A DNA stretch of 64,000 bases from positions 154,627,474-154,691,473 of the forward strand of contig CM041293.1 of NCBI GenBank assembly GCA_023052935.1. The letters are read 5' to 3'. Each line of letters opens with the position of its first letter. Positions within the stretch are counted from its first letter, which is position 1. Origin of the DNA: Piezodorus guildinii. Taxonomy: Eukaryota > Arthropoda > Insecta > Hemiptera > Pentatomidae. Shown one piece after another: positions 37,655-49,979 of the stretch. The notes beneath the pieces are model-generated. The model saw only the letters and a program-made list of their open reading frames with translations, had not been told where the DNA came from and did not search any database. The position numbers and the translations under genes are program-made.

Positions 37655-37900
37655 TATACAGTAAGGTAAAATATTGCAATTGTGAAAATTAGAGTATTCG
37701 AGTTCTCAACCGGAAATGCCCTGGTGGTCCCCTAAATGAAAATGACCAAGTTCCGCAAAAAGGTCTGTGCTAACTCTGGCTCAAAAAGGATGGGTTGTAT
37801 AAATTCGAAATTTCATATTTTAGAAGGGTATATGCCTCAGATACTATTAAACTCGTTATATGGATGTAAAATTTAATGAGTTTTAATATGATGTATGAAG
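37655..37900 (+). repeat. Unclassified interspersed repeat X, copy 3 (truncated)
   Basis: Carries GTAAGGTAAAATATTGCAAT, GACCAAGTTCCGC and a shortened middle; it is more diverged than the other copies. Confidence 0.6.
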
Positions 37901-38232
37901 GCTTGGCATATTTTAAATGTTCTTCTTCTAACCTAGGGATGAAGGTCACAAACAAATTTAATAACAATAACATTCATGCAACTTACCTGAGTATTCTTAT
38001 AATAATTATGTTTGGCATTAACTGTTTAGAGAGAGAAAAAGAAAATACTGGAAAAGATTTTCCTGAACTTTTTTTAAATATTTTTATTTATAATTAAGAA
38101 AAAACAATCATTAAACTTTGGATAGTAAATAACAAAGTATAGTAAGCAAGAAATAGTAACAGTGGATAGTAAGTAACAAATAGAAACAGTGATTAGAATT
38201 TCTTTGAGATAAAATAAAGTATATATTATTAA

Positions 38233-38372
38233 TCATTTCACGCTTTTGACTCTGGCAATAAATATAATATTATTATTCAGCTTATTAACAATCAAAGAAA
38301 TAAATGGTCTGTCACATTTAAACTCAGGAGTACGGTATGGAATCATGGCTGCATAAGTTGCAAAGATGATAG
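38233..38372 (-). CDS. Alternative serpin last exon 8.5: Tyr at P1 (ATYAA)
   Basis: Acceptor TTTGTTACAG|CT. The loop is AIIFATYAAMIPYRTP, then EFKCDRPFISLIVNK, a run of Asn, IIFIARVKSVK and TGA. Nominal P1 is Tyr with Ala at P1', which suggests a chymotrypsin-like target. The exon is 140 nt and the only intact cassette besides its neighbours to lack the K-P-S-G-T turn, having K-L-N-N-N instead. Confidence 0.88.
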
Positions 38373-38799
38373 CTGTAACAAAAGAATCAATCATCTTTTT
38401 TAAAAGAAAAAGTAAGTGATGTGGTTGGGTCTAATTTAATTACTTTTTTAATCGACATTATAAACATACATAACAAGAAAATTAAGAACATGGGCAAAAT
38501 TAAAAAAAAAATATAGAAAATCCTAATAAAATAAGAGAGAAAATTGTGATTAATTAATATTCAGGTTAGAAAACATATAATCATGTAACAATCTGATGCA
38601 AATTAAAAACAAATAATAAACCACTAGGATCAGCATGTTTAAAAAAATCCAAATTAATTTTAATAGACCAAATTTTTAAACAAATAAAAGAGAAGAATCC
38701 TTTACCCATTTTTTAACTATCTTAAAATATTTATTTTAAAACTGCAAAACAAAAGAAAAGAAAAAAAAAATAAACAAGGCCCTTTTTACTTATATGGAA

Positions 38800-39320
38800 T
38801 ATATAGTGAGGGAAAGTATTGGGACCGTGATAACTTTCGAATTAGTTTTTAACGGAAATACTCTTTTTAGGGTTCCCTGAGTCCAAATGACCAAGTCCCG
38901 CAAAAAGATCTGTGTGTGTTTGTGTGGTAAGTCCACGCGAAAACAAAAAGTCCTATGAAACTGAAATTTTATATTTAAGACAACTATATGCTCGAGATGT
39001 TACAGCAACTTTTTCATCAAAATCGGCTAACCAGAAGAGCCACTTTGTACCATGCATTTTGCACCTATTTACGATTTTCTCAAAAACGGCTCAAACGATT
39101 TTGATTAAACAAATTACTTCGATGTGAAATTGGATGGGCTTTAATACCATGTAGATTTCACTCTGACTGAAATAGCCTGATGCGGCTTAAATGCCAATAT
39201 TTCAGTTCTTCCTCTAAAGTATCTATAATTTTGTAGATGTTATGAAATTGACCATATCATCTGATTAGCATTACTAAAAATCTATAAGTTGAACAAATTT
39301 GATATCCAACTAAAATTATT
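38800..39320 (+). repeat. Unclassified interspersed repeat X, copy 4
   Basis: Carries AGTGAGGGAAAGTATTGGGA, GACCAAGTCCCGCAAAAAG, CAACTTTTTCATCAAAATCG and a 3' part shared with copy 1 (GAACAAATTTGATATCCAAC). Confidence 0.7.
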
Positions 39321-39951
39321 AAATGAAAGTACTTAAATATAAAAACAAAATAAAAATTATGATTTGAAAAATAAGAAACCAGCTAATAATTTAAATATCA
39401 GAAACAACCCAGGAGATTTGAATACAAAACGGAATACCACTTCCACTGAACAATGTCAAAGCAAGCAAACTTTCATGCTCTTGGAAATAAGAAAAAAAAT
39501 TATAAATAAATAATATAAAAAAATACTATATACACAGTTACATATACAATATTGCAAGACTGTAATACTATTTTATTACAACAGTCCATGCTTTATGCAC
39601 TTTTTTTCCTTAAATATTAGAGAGAAGTTTGAAAAATTTGTTTATTTATGATTTTTAGAGTACATAAAAAACTTCAACTTAAGTACCTAATAGTGGAAAA
39701 TAATATATAAAAAATAATTTTTCTCAAGTAAATTAATTGATTTTTTTATTTCCGCAAAAATGTGTTACCTGATGTCAAGCCCCCCCCCTCTCTCCCTAAA
39801 AAAACATCAAATGAGCAACTTGATCTCATTCAGGTCATTATTAGACTAAAATCAAATGGATGATTGAAATGGTAATGAATAAAGTGGACGAAGAATATTA
39901 TAGAGCAATAAATATAAGGAATTAAAACTCGGTTAATTTAATATAAATTGA

Positions 39952-39965
39952 TATATATATAATAT

Positions 39966-40020
<55 letters not shown>
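39952..40020. repeat. AT microsatellite
   Basis: TATATA repeat with one AATATA phase shift. Confidence 0.95.
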
Positions 40021-40022
<2 letters not shown>

Positions 40023-40478
40023 AATTATATTGATGTATATTCCTATATATATAGGAATTTTAAAAATATTGGAAACATTTGAAAATTATTATCAGCACCC
40101 TACCCCTTCTTTCAAATAAAATAACCATATTTTCAGAATTACACAACTTCTTACCAATGATACCTCTTTCTGATCCCCAGTTGCTATTACTATTATTAAT
40201 TATACCACAGGATGGTTTGGCAAAGGTTTATGAAATAGGCTGAACATTTATGAACAATTTAAAAATTAACAATCATACAAAGATATTTATTTATAAGTGC
40301 ACTTTTATATACAGAAAATTATCAGGAATTTACATTAAAATATTATTAAAAATTAAACAAAGATATGGACAAAAACAAATACATATAACATGACAAAAAC
40401 ATAAATAACGCAAACATGAGGTAAAATTAAAATTCACTTCAAGACTAATAGCAAAAATGAAAATAAAAAATGATTAGT

Positions 40479-40618
40479 CTAAATTTCTTTAACACTAGAT
40501 AAAAACAAGAAAACATTGGTTGGTGAATCAGTTACGATCGACAAAAATGGTCTGTCACATATAAAAAATGGAGGTGGTTCAAAACGAAAAAAGCCTGTTT
40601 TATCAACAGCAACCAAGC
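40479..40618 (-). CDS. Alternative serpin last exon 8.4: Lys at P1 (VDKTG)
   Basis: Acceptor TATGTTGCAG|GC. The loop is GLVAVDKTGFFRFEPPP, followed by FFICDRPFLSIV, then NVFLFLSSVKEI and TAG. Counting from the hinge puts Lys at P1 and Thr at P1', which predicts a trypsin-like target. It is 140 nt and intact, lies only about 560 nt from exon 8.3, and shares the C-D-R-P-F core with exons 8.3 to 8.7. Confidence 0.88.
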
Positions 40619-41176
40619 CTGCAACATAGACACTAGGAAATTTTTCAAAGTGCATAGACTAAATTATTTATAAACATCATGCATACAAAAAACAATAGAA
40701 GCAACAAAAGATAGAAGAATACATGCAATTTTGTAGGGTAAGTAAACTAAAAGTAAACAGTGATACAAATAGCTCGCCAAGTCATCGGGTTTCTAAGAAA
40801 ACAACATTGGAGACAGAGTAAAATTTGAGTTTAATGAACATTTTCATATTCTTTACAATCTTAAGAAAAATAAAGTGAAACTTTGTCTAATTAGGAAGTA
40901 TTAACTAAATCACAAAATGCATTGTATTATAGAATTCACATCAATAAAACATCTAAGTATTATACCATAATGAGGAGGTATTGACACAGTAATAAATTAT
41001 TAAAGAAAATAACAATTTTTCTTTAATATAAGAAAAACATTAAAATTTAATTTACTTTTAAATTGTTATACTTAAAATTACAAGTATGTCCATTTCTTTT
41101 ATTCATTAATATGCTGCTCAAGTAAAAAAAAAAATAAATAAATAATAAGAACTAAGATAAAATAATGGATTTTAAC

Positions 41177-41301
41177 CTATTTAAACTGATGAATTCTTGA
41201 GATAAAGAGAATCGAACCAGTAGGTTTATGTGTGATAAAACTCATAAATGGTCTATCACACAAAATTTGTTGATAACTTTTCCTTCTGGCTAAATGCACG
41301 C
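41177..41301 (-). CDS. Alternative serpin last exon 8.3: short basic loop (ARRKS)
   Basis: Acceptor GTTACAG|GC. The loop is GVHLARRKSYQQ, then ILCDRPFMSFITHKPTGS, ILFISRIHQFK and TAG. At 125 nt it is the shortest intact cassette, with about five residues fewer on the P' side than its neighbours and no proline-rich P' segment. The nominal P1 is the second Arg (P1' Lys), so a trypsin-like or dibasic-cleaving protease is the likely target. The C-terminal strands s4B and s5B are complete. Confidence 0.87.
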
Positions 41302-43255
41302 CTGTAACATTGTTTCCATAACATAATAACTTATAGTAATATGATCCAAACATTAAAAATGAAGCCAGTTCTATGCAAAAGTATTACTAAAAAATGGTAT
41401 TCTAAAAGCAATTAAATCATGCAATGACCAAATTCCCCTAAAGCTATTTTATAATCTCTCTATTTATAATAGACACAACTCAGATACAGTTAGCACACAT
41501 TTATAAGACAAAAAACCAAAATAAATAAGGAAATAAATTTCAACATTTAAGAAAAAGAATCGTATTGTTAAAAAAAGAGCTAACTAAAACAACCTTGAAC
41601 TGGTTGAATATCAACAAAATTACAAGAAAAGTTCTAATAAATTCTACTTAATAAGAGTACAATTACAAAAACTAAATAAAATTTGCTAAGGACAGAAAGA
41701 AATATCACAATACAACACAACGGAGGGAAATGATAATGGTTTGAAATATAATTTTACTCTATTAAAACCTCCCATGTAAATTTCCGCTATTCCAAAGAGG
41801 TATGTACAGATTATAGTTCAAGGAGAGACAACTTTTGAAGGACGACAGCACCACGATTTTCTCATTTAGGGTCTTTATCCTTCTAAAAATAAATTATTCC
41901 TTTGTTATGTTTTTCACCTACTGTTAAGACATTTACGAGGATTTGGGCAGTATTACTTCCGAGGTTGGAAATCAGAGGAATCGACAATATGTTCCAAAAC
42001 AGTTTCTGATTTTTTTTTTTTTTTTTTTTGTTTTTTGGAACATCAACATTAAACAGTGACGTCAGAGGTACTAAATGGACGTAGGCAAGGAGGAGGATGT
42101 CAGTATCCCTCTCATAAAAGTACAAAATGAAAATAAAAGATAAACAAATAAAATAAAGTTTACTATAAAATGTATGGTTATTTTTAAAAATTCTTTTTTT
42201 GATTCGTGTATTGTTATGTTTTTTTAAATATTTTATTTTGTTATTGCCCACCTCTACCTCGTCTTTGAAGGCTATTCAGGTATTTCTCGGGCCAGAGGAT
42301 GAGGGCGGGGGATAAATGCAGAGTTGAAAGCTTCTCGGCATCGAGACGCGAACTCGCAATTATTATTATTATAACAAGTTTCTGGGCAACGTTCACAGTA
42401 ACGCACGCAAACCCACTCGGGTAACCTTTCCCTCGTGTCTTGTTACTTACCATAAATATGTTTCGACCAACTTGCTCTCTTTTCCTAATGATTTTCAACC
42501 CATTTGTTCCTCTCCCTCCTTTAGTTAACATAGACTGAGATGCCTTTAAAAGTGATATTATTTCAAGCGGCTTTGTCTTAAAGGTCAGATCAGCGGCCAC
42601 TTAACTTTTTAGGCGGTGGGCTACGTTATCACTTCATCTACCATTGACAGCAACAAATAAAATAAGAAAGATTAAATTGACGTATAAAAAGATTTAAGGT
42701 CTAACATGGACATTTCCGTAAAAGAGCCATAAAGTATCACTAGTTCTTTAATTTATTTTTAACAGGTTTCAATTCATTGGGGCTCATTATTTCTTTTTTA
42801 TTTAACGAACTCCATATTATATAATTACGTTTATTCACAGTTTTTTTAAATGACGAAGTAAAACATTTAATTTATTTCCTAAAAATAATAAAACAACATC
42901 TCGAGGCGTCAGAGGTTTATATCATGTTGAGAATATTTTACTAATTAAATATCCTTTAAAATTATACGTGTTTTACACTTTAAGTTATATATTATTTTAA
43001 TGACAAACCTATATTTTTCAAATAAATATCATAGTAATTACAGAAAAAATTATCAATTCATTGGGTATACCATTTGGCTACCAGACGATAATGCTTATTT
43101 TCAAGCGGAGCATGTGAACTCTTTCGTAACATAAGCAGGTCTTGTCAGTATAATTCAGTGTTTCATCGTGGAATACAGGAACTTACATTGTAAATTTTAC
43201 GATACCACCAAATAAACATAAGCGGGCCGGATTTAGCTCGTGGGCCGTACTTGTG
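41302..43255. other. Array intron without recognised exon
   Basis: Includes a GC-richer stretch (42240-42600) with a 119-codon minus-strand frame that matches nothing known to me and contains low-complexity Ile codons. No serpin core motif is present. Confidence 0.4.
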
Positions 43256-44065
43256 TGATAATATAAATATAAATATATATATGTGTGTGTGTGTGTGGCG
43301 GATGCTTCACACGCTTGCTCACAGATAGCGCTAGCGGCGGCCATATGGATTACCGGCCGAGTAATTGAAGACGTACAATTTAATAATATCGTATATTCTT
43401 ACTAATTAATGCCATTGTAAATCTTGTTATCTATGTAACTGTTTTATGAGAATAAATAAACCACTCAAGGTAATTTGACCTAGGGCCGAGACACTAGTCT
43501 GGGAGCATAGCTCTCACCGTCAATTATCGACATGGATAACTAACATCCCCAACATTCAGATCACCTAACTGGTATCTCCCTAGGTCAGATTAACTCTGCC
43601 TTTATAACATTATGTAATCTATCTTCTTTTTATTACTTCCATGTACCATCTCTCTTCCTCACTAACACTACTTTCGTGCTACTACCACCCAGGGTGAATT
43701 TTCACTTAACCAACACTACTGTCCTGCTACTACCACGCAGGGTGAAAACCATCCTAACCAGTTTCCTCTATTAAATGGTAGGTGCAGGTTCGCCCCCTAC
43801 CTGGCGGAGTAACCTCATACCTGGTGCTGCAGTACATGCTACTAGCAAGGCAAGCACCATCTCCATCTAACTCTCTTCCTTGCATGAATACGCAATTGTA
43901 AGGCCTTCTGATATCCTTTCTTGTCCATTATAACAACCATACCTCGACATATGTATATATATCATACCAAGAATTGTTATTGTAGTACATTGTAAATATC
44001 ATTAATGCCATGTCTTCATATAGAATAAAGATGTTCCATGAGTATTCCACTCAACCCTTTTGACT
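43256..44065. repeat. Possible LTR-like or other repeat-derived segment
   Basis: Unlike its surroundings it is rich in C and pyrimidines. It has an imperfect tandem repeat with unit CTGCTACTACCACGCAGGG (about 43675-43750) and two related phrases ending in CCACTCAA, about 43430-43470 and 44000-44055, each after a GAATAAA-like motif. This pattern could be two diverged LTR ends, but no PBS or coding region was found. Confidence 0.3.
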
Positions 44066-45475
44066 AAAAATTATCCAGAAATATAATGCATTAATATTTT
44101 TTTTTAAATCTTGATCACGTTCTTCTTGAGATACTGCTTTCCAAACTTTCTTATCCAATAGTTCCATTCCTTTATATCCCGTCGTCCTTCACAGAAAGTA
44201 GCAATCATCCTTCCTTTATTACCTATTGAGGCTCCTTCCTTTCACTAATTTTTTTTCAATGTATATTAATGATCTGACATAATTTATCTTTTACTCCAGA
44301 TAACATCTTTATGTAGATGATCTACAAATTTACCTTTCCTTCTAATGAGGATCTTCCAGGAGTCCAACGATGAGCAGAATGATTGTAATATAATTTGCCA
44401 CTAGATTTAAAGAAACATATTGCACCTGAATGAAAAAAAAAGTTAACCTATCCTCATTGGTTCCGAACCGCTATGTCGCAAATCCTACTTAAATCGGTAC
44501 CTCATTCTCCACAACACAACCAAAAACGTAAGAATCACCTTTGACTCACACTGGATATTGGAACATTTTTGTTCCAAGGAGAGTTAGAGATGAGATTTAT
44601 TACAATATTTCTCTTCAGACTTCCTTGATTACAAATACTTTCTCTTTTTTTTTTTCTCTTCATTTTTATACCCTATAATTGTGAAATTATTCCATAATCG
44701 CCAGTGGCAGATTTTTTTTTTTTTTTATAGGAAGATTTTCTCTAAAAGGCAAATTGAGGAGGTTTAAGATCATTACCAACTAAGCCAAATATGTTATCTT
44801 TTTAAGTTACTAATTTGTTTTTAATTATTACAATACTGGCACTAGTTATTTAATATATGTATTAGAGTTTTATATTGGTCATTATAATTTGTTTTCTACT
44901 GTATACTTTTTAGAGGACTTTTCTATTTTACCTCCTTTAGGATCAGCCACTGGAAAGAACTAAATAATAGAAGATACAAAAACTTAAAACTTATTATCTT
45001 TTGACTGAATTCTTCTATACAGTATAGATGAATTTTAAAAAACATATCAATAAGAGTTTCTTACCTAGTGAACTAATACACATTATTGTACCATGACAGT
45101 AGGCATGGAGGGCCATAAGACAAAACTAGAAGTAATCCATATTTTCATAAATATATACTTTTAACACTAATATATAAAAACACATTATTCTGTTTAAGGT
45201 AAATAGAGGTTTTTTTATTATTTATTTGGCATAAAAGTCTATTTAAACAACAAAAATAGATATAAAAGCTTACTAATTTCAATATATAAACATGCATTAA
45301 ACCAACAACAAATTTTTACAATAATTTTAACTAACATAATCTGAAAAAACTTATCGAAGAGAATAAAGATAAAAATGAAAAGAACATAAATGGTAAAATT
45401 ATATAATTTAATAAAAATTAATACAACAAATGCTTACTTATATTAGAAATGCAAGAATTAAGCATTAGTCTAGAA

Positions 45476-46440
45476 CAGTTGTTCCCAACTAGTGGGCTGT
45501 GGACCCACAGGGTTCCGCAGGCAATATCTAAGGGGTCTGCCAGATGTCATTGGAAAATTGTATTAAATTAACTTAATAAGAAATATTTGCGAAACCTCCG
45601 CTTGTAAAAATAATCACTCACTAATTTCACAGACAAATTAAATTTCAGGTTGTTCTTGAGAGTCAAGAAGTAAGTTGAAACCTAAATTTCAGAAATTCAC
45701 AGAGAACAATGTTTTCCAAGTTGTAGTCGGTTCAGAGAGGCTACGTCTGGCATATAATGTTTTGGATTTTCCTCAACAATTCATTTCAATTGCGGTACAT
45801 TATTTCAATAAAAAATGACTACTTATAAGTAAGAAGTTGGTTTACAATAAGTACTATGGGATATCCATTTAACTTAATATTCAGGGATTTTTATTTTATT
45901 TTTGTATTGAATTACGGGAAGATATGTTTTAGTTTAATTTTAGATGAAATTAAATATGAACTAAGTACCTTTTGGAAATAACAATGATTTTCAAATACAC
46001 ACACACACACACAATACAATATATTTATATATATATATATATATAATTATATATATAATAATAGATTTTTAATGAAGGGGGTCCTAGTCATTTTACTGGT
46101 AGAATGTTTTTTTGTACAAGGGATCACTTGTAGTTGGGTGGTTAGCATAACAGCCTCTTATGCCAAAGGTCACAGGTGGTCCTAGGATTTTATAATGGGA
46201 GTAGAAAATCCTTAGTTATGCAGTCCTTTGGAGGGGACGTTAAAAGGTGGTCCCGAGCCTGTGCAATGTCAGGTACTCGTTAAAGATCCCTATCCTAATA
46301 AAACCTGGATAGGCAAAATTTAGGACTCCCGCTGTAGCATCGTCCGATTAGCCATAGAAGCATAAAGTGATGTTAAATAAATAAACAAACAAACTGGTAG
46401 AATGAAGGGGTCTGCGATATATGTTTGTTGGGAACCACTG
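45476..46440. mobile_element. hAT element with perfect 8-bp target duplication and nested SINE
   Basis: The ends CAGTTGTTCCCAAC and GTTGGGAACCACTG are inverted, and GTCTAGAA flanks it at 45468-45475 and 46441-46448. No intact transposase; 965 bp including the SINE at 46127-46395. A related, more decayed element is at 23536-25091. Confidence 0.9.
46127..46395 (+). repeat. tRNA-derived SINE family 1, copy 2 (nested in hAT)
   Basis: Closely matches the copy at 33957-34225 across GGTTAGCATAACAGCC, CTTAGTTATGCAGTCC and ACCTGGATAGGCAAAATTTA, and ends in ATAAATAAACAAAC. It lies inside the hAT, so it is the younger insertion. Confidence 0.8.
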
Positions 46441-47126
46441 GTCTAGAAGAATGTGACAGCACTCAAAGAAAAAAAAAAAATGCAATGTAACAAATTTTTT
46501 AAAATTTCATTCCACTTAAAATAAGATCTTTACTGTGATCAATCAGCTGGAGGCACAATTTGATATAAGTTGAATTATGTAAGACATGAGAAAAAACTTA
46601 TGAGCACTGTCACAAATTGCAATACAAAACTGAACTATTACATTTCCTTTTTTTCATAATAAAAATATAATACTGTAACATTTCATAATAAATATAAAAT
46701 TTATCAACAATAAATAATTTTTAACAAAATATTTTATCTAAACTAGGTTCAGTGTGAATAAATTTATTACAGTCAGTCTTTCATATTATTTGAAATTCAT
46801 AGCTTGATTAACATTAAATAAAATATTTGTAAGAAATAAATAAATAAAAATAATGAAATAAAATAAAAATGTGATGTTGACTGGGAATGTAAAATAATTT
46901 AAATAATATTTTTAAATATTTTCGTAACAGCATCTAAGTATACTAACCAATATTTCTAAATCGGAAAATCAGATGTGAAATAACAAGCAACATCAACATG
47001 AACTATGACTTTAGTACTAATAAAACATAGCTGTCAAAAGCAAAAAATATGTTAATAATAATATATGCATAGCTAATAGAAATTATATAATATAAACTCT
47101 AAAAAAAAAAAAAAAAAATAAATAAC

Positions 47127-47190
47127 CATTTTGTTTCTACAAGCCTATTTATTGCTTATGAATAATAACAGTAAAATTCAATCCTAGCCC
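47127..47190 (-). pseudogene. Relic serpin last exon, C-terminal fragment
   Basis: Minus strand reads N-F-T-V-I-I-H-K in line with P-F-I-S-V-I-I-H-K of the intact cassettes, followed by stops where the G-T-x-L-F-F-S-R-L stretch should be. On the plus strand, TTATGAATAATAACAG matches the same stretch of exon 8.6 with one change. The loop half is not recognisable. Confidence 0.4.
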
Positions 47191-48385
47191 CAACTTTCTT
47201 TTAGAAATGGTAGGAATTCTAGCACCAATTTAGGATTACTAAAATGATTTTGAAAATCTCCATGGTAAGTGAATTCTTGCAATATACATAATTATATTAA
47301 AGCTTCCATTTTGAATCATAGAGGTAATTTTTCTCAGCTTTACCAAAACTATTTGATGAATGATTTCTCCCACCATGCGCCCTGATGATGACCCACAAAG
47401 GGGGTCGAAACGTTGGCAAACAATAAAATAGTTGAAACTATTTAGTTGTTTCATTTAATGACCGCCACCCGGACTAATTCCTTCCAGTATTTTGATTTCT
47501 GTTTCCAATCTGGTTTCAATGGAAAACCCGATATATTAATCTATTTAAATACTTCCATTTTATATTCTTTAGTGTTTTTCTTTATTTTTTAAAATAAATA
47601 TATTTTAATCTAAAAGTAATACACTTGAAAACACTTTGAATAGCCCAGAATGTAGCACGTAAGTGCATTATTAAGCCTATGGTTCTTCAATTATTATTAT
47701 TAAAGAAATTAATGGAAGATAATTGAAATATGAATTAGACATAAATAAAAAAAATTACTAGATAGTATTAATTTCCAAAAAATGATGCTAGTTTTTTGCA
47801 AGAATTTCTAGGTTTTACATTAATCTTTAAGCTCTTGGAAGGAAAAAAACAACTTCATTTTAAACTTACTAGCTAAACATAAAATATTATATACAACAAA
47901 ACTGTAATAACTATAATAAAAACAATGACATCACAACATGATTAAGAATAATATATATTTTTCAATTAAAAGTACCGCACAAAATTATTAGCAACATAAT
48001 AAGCTAAAATCATAAATGCCACGAGATTTATTATTTCATGATACATCTCTTTAAACTTTAAAGACGAAACTGATATAAATTAATGTGGTTAGTAAAGGAA
48101 GAGATATATAGACAACAATATAAACAATCACAACCAACATACTTCCCTTCACTGAACTTGGCTCCAGCACAAAACTACTTATTAGTAGCTTTAGCACACT
48201 GCTTTCATTCAAGCCTTATCTACACTTTAAAAATAAATAATATTCCCAGATGAAAAATAAAATTGAGAAAATAATAGGATTTATATACTTAAGCTGAAAT
48301 ATGGATAAAGGCATTTTATAATATACCAACATGATGTTTAAAAAGACAGAAGGACTTTATAATTTCAAGAATCAATTATAACCCT

Positions 48386-48491
48386 TCACGAGGATTTGAA
48401 TAGCACCATACAAGTGGAAGCATGAATGATTGTAAAAGAATGATGGCAAAGTATTGTGAGAGGCTCTCCAATCATTATTGGAATTAGTGCC
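48386..48491 (-). pseudogene. Relic serpin last exon of the 8.1/8.2 type
   Basis: Minus-strand sequence reads IGEPLTILCHHSFTIIHAST followed by MVLFKSS and TGA. It aligns with the E-P-x-T-x-L-C-N-H-P-F core of exons 8.1 and 8.2 but has lost two codons before the I-I-H-A-S-T block and the whole HEEL tail. The AG dinucleotides just upstream would join it in the wrong phase or reach a stop. It is best read as a dead copy. Confidence 0.6.
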
Positions 48492-49088
48492 CTATTTTTA
48501 TTCTAGTTCAAATAACAATAGAAAAGTATAAAAAAATGTTGATATAATAACTAAAACAATGAAATCAAAACTTGATAAAAAAAAATCTCCAAGGTGAATT
48601 AAAGGTGTTAAAAATACAGGCAACATGGTAAACTTGGTAATACTGCCACAAGATTTAATTGTTCAAGCACAAAACAAATTGATTTGAATATAAAACACAG
48701 TTATTTAAACCTTTCCATCAATTGAAGGAATTAGCGAAAACAGATATTCATTGAAGGTACAGACAACAATTATTATCAAAAGACATCCATTTGAACCTGC
48801 CACAACCCAAAGCAACAAGATTACATCTATTCATCTGTGCCTCATAACAACTTTAAAAGAGAAAAATATTTCCAGTGTACAAAAGCTGTGATTAATGTGC
48901 CTTATTTAAATTAAGTGAATCACATATTAACATCATAAAAAAACAAAGCAAATTAATTAAATGATATAAACTTTTATAGCTTTATTCTTATAGTTAATAT
49001 AACAGAATATTTATATAGTTAAGCTTAAACATGGAAAAAGGCACTTTTAAAGACCTAATAAGAGGTCTAAAAAACTTTTATAAGTCAA

Positions 49089-49267
49089 TTACAACTCTTC
49101 ATGGGATGAAGCCTGATGGGTAACGGTTGATGAAGGTAACTCTACAACACAGGATTCAAATAGCACCACGCCAGTGGAGGCATGAATGATAAGAAAAGCA
49201 AAAGGATGATTGCAAAGTATTGTGGGAGGTTCATCAAATATTGCCATCCTCATCATCATCATGCCAG
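49089..49267 (-). CDS. Alternative serpin last exon 8.2: MMMMRM reactive loop, C-terminal HEEL
   Basis: Acceptor ATGTTGCAG|CT. The loop is AGMMMMRMAIFDEPP, followed by TILCNHPFAFLIIHASTGVV, LFESCVVEL and a tail ending SSHEEL, TAA. It is the sister of 8.1 in length (179 nt), body and tail, but the RCL differs completely. The seventh residue (nominal P1) is Arg, which suggests a trypsin-like target, and Met on either side offers elastase or chymotrypsin-like alternatives. The HEEL end suggests retention in or retrieval to the ER. The ATG repeats coding the Met run could be a slippage product. Confidence 0.9.
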
Positions 49268-49979
49268 CTGCAACATCATTATTTTTTTCAGCCCTATTCT
49301 AGTTAGTAAATTATTTTAAAAATGGAAAATAAAGCTGTCAACATGCTAGCAAACTAAAAGAGAAACTACAAATAAAATGTAATTATCTCTATGCAAATTC
49401 GAACTTGATGGTCTTTAGTAATAATAAGTGTTTGTACACTAAGACAAATTTGAACTTGGAAAAAACAAAATGAAAGCATAACGATGAAGATATTAAAAAA
49501 TAAAAATAATAATTATCAATAGTTAATATTAAATAGGAAAGATTTTAACTAAATAATTCTACTTAAGCCGAGATGAAACAAAATGTGACTTTTTCAATTT
49601 TCATAAAATATAATAAAGAAACATTTAAAAAATGAGAACCTAGTGAATATTTAAACTATTCTAAAGACACATAACTTAAGGTATCCATCATTGAAATAAA
49701 TAATAAAAATTCATTGAATGGTTCGAATTAATCCAAACATATTAACAGTCCAAAAACCGCTATGACAAACTTGATTAATGTTAAATATTTGAAAATACAA
49801 ACTAATTTTTTAGCATCATAAAAAAAATCCATTTTAGAAGAGATTAACCTAACATCCACAAAAATTATCACTGTACATTACTGATGAATCACCTATTTTC
49901 CAAAAAATGTAAACAAAGCAGATGGTTCCAATATAAAATGTTTAGGAAGTATCATAGAACCTTAAGAAATTTAAAATAA

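Noticed and set aside
42241..42600. A 119-codon open frame on the minus strand
   Set aside because: No recognisable domain, an Ile run from a TAA/TTA microsatellite, and no support for splice or start context. It may be TE-derived, so it is only mentioned in the intron entry.
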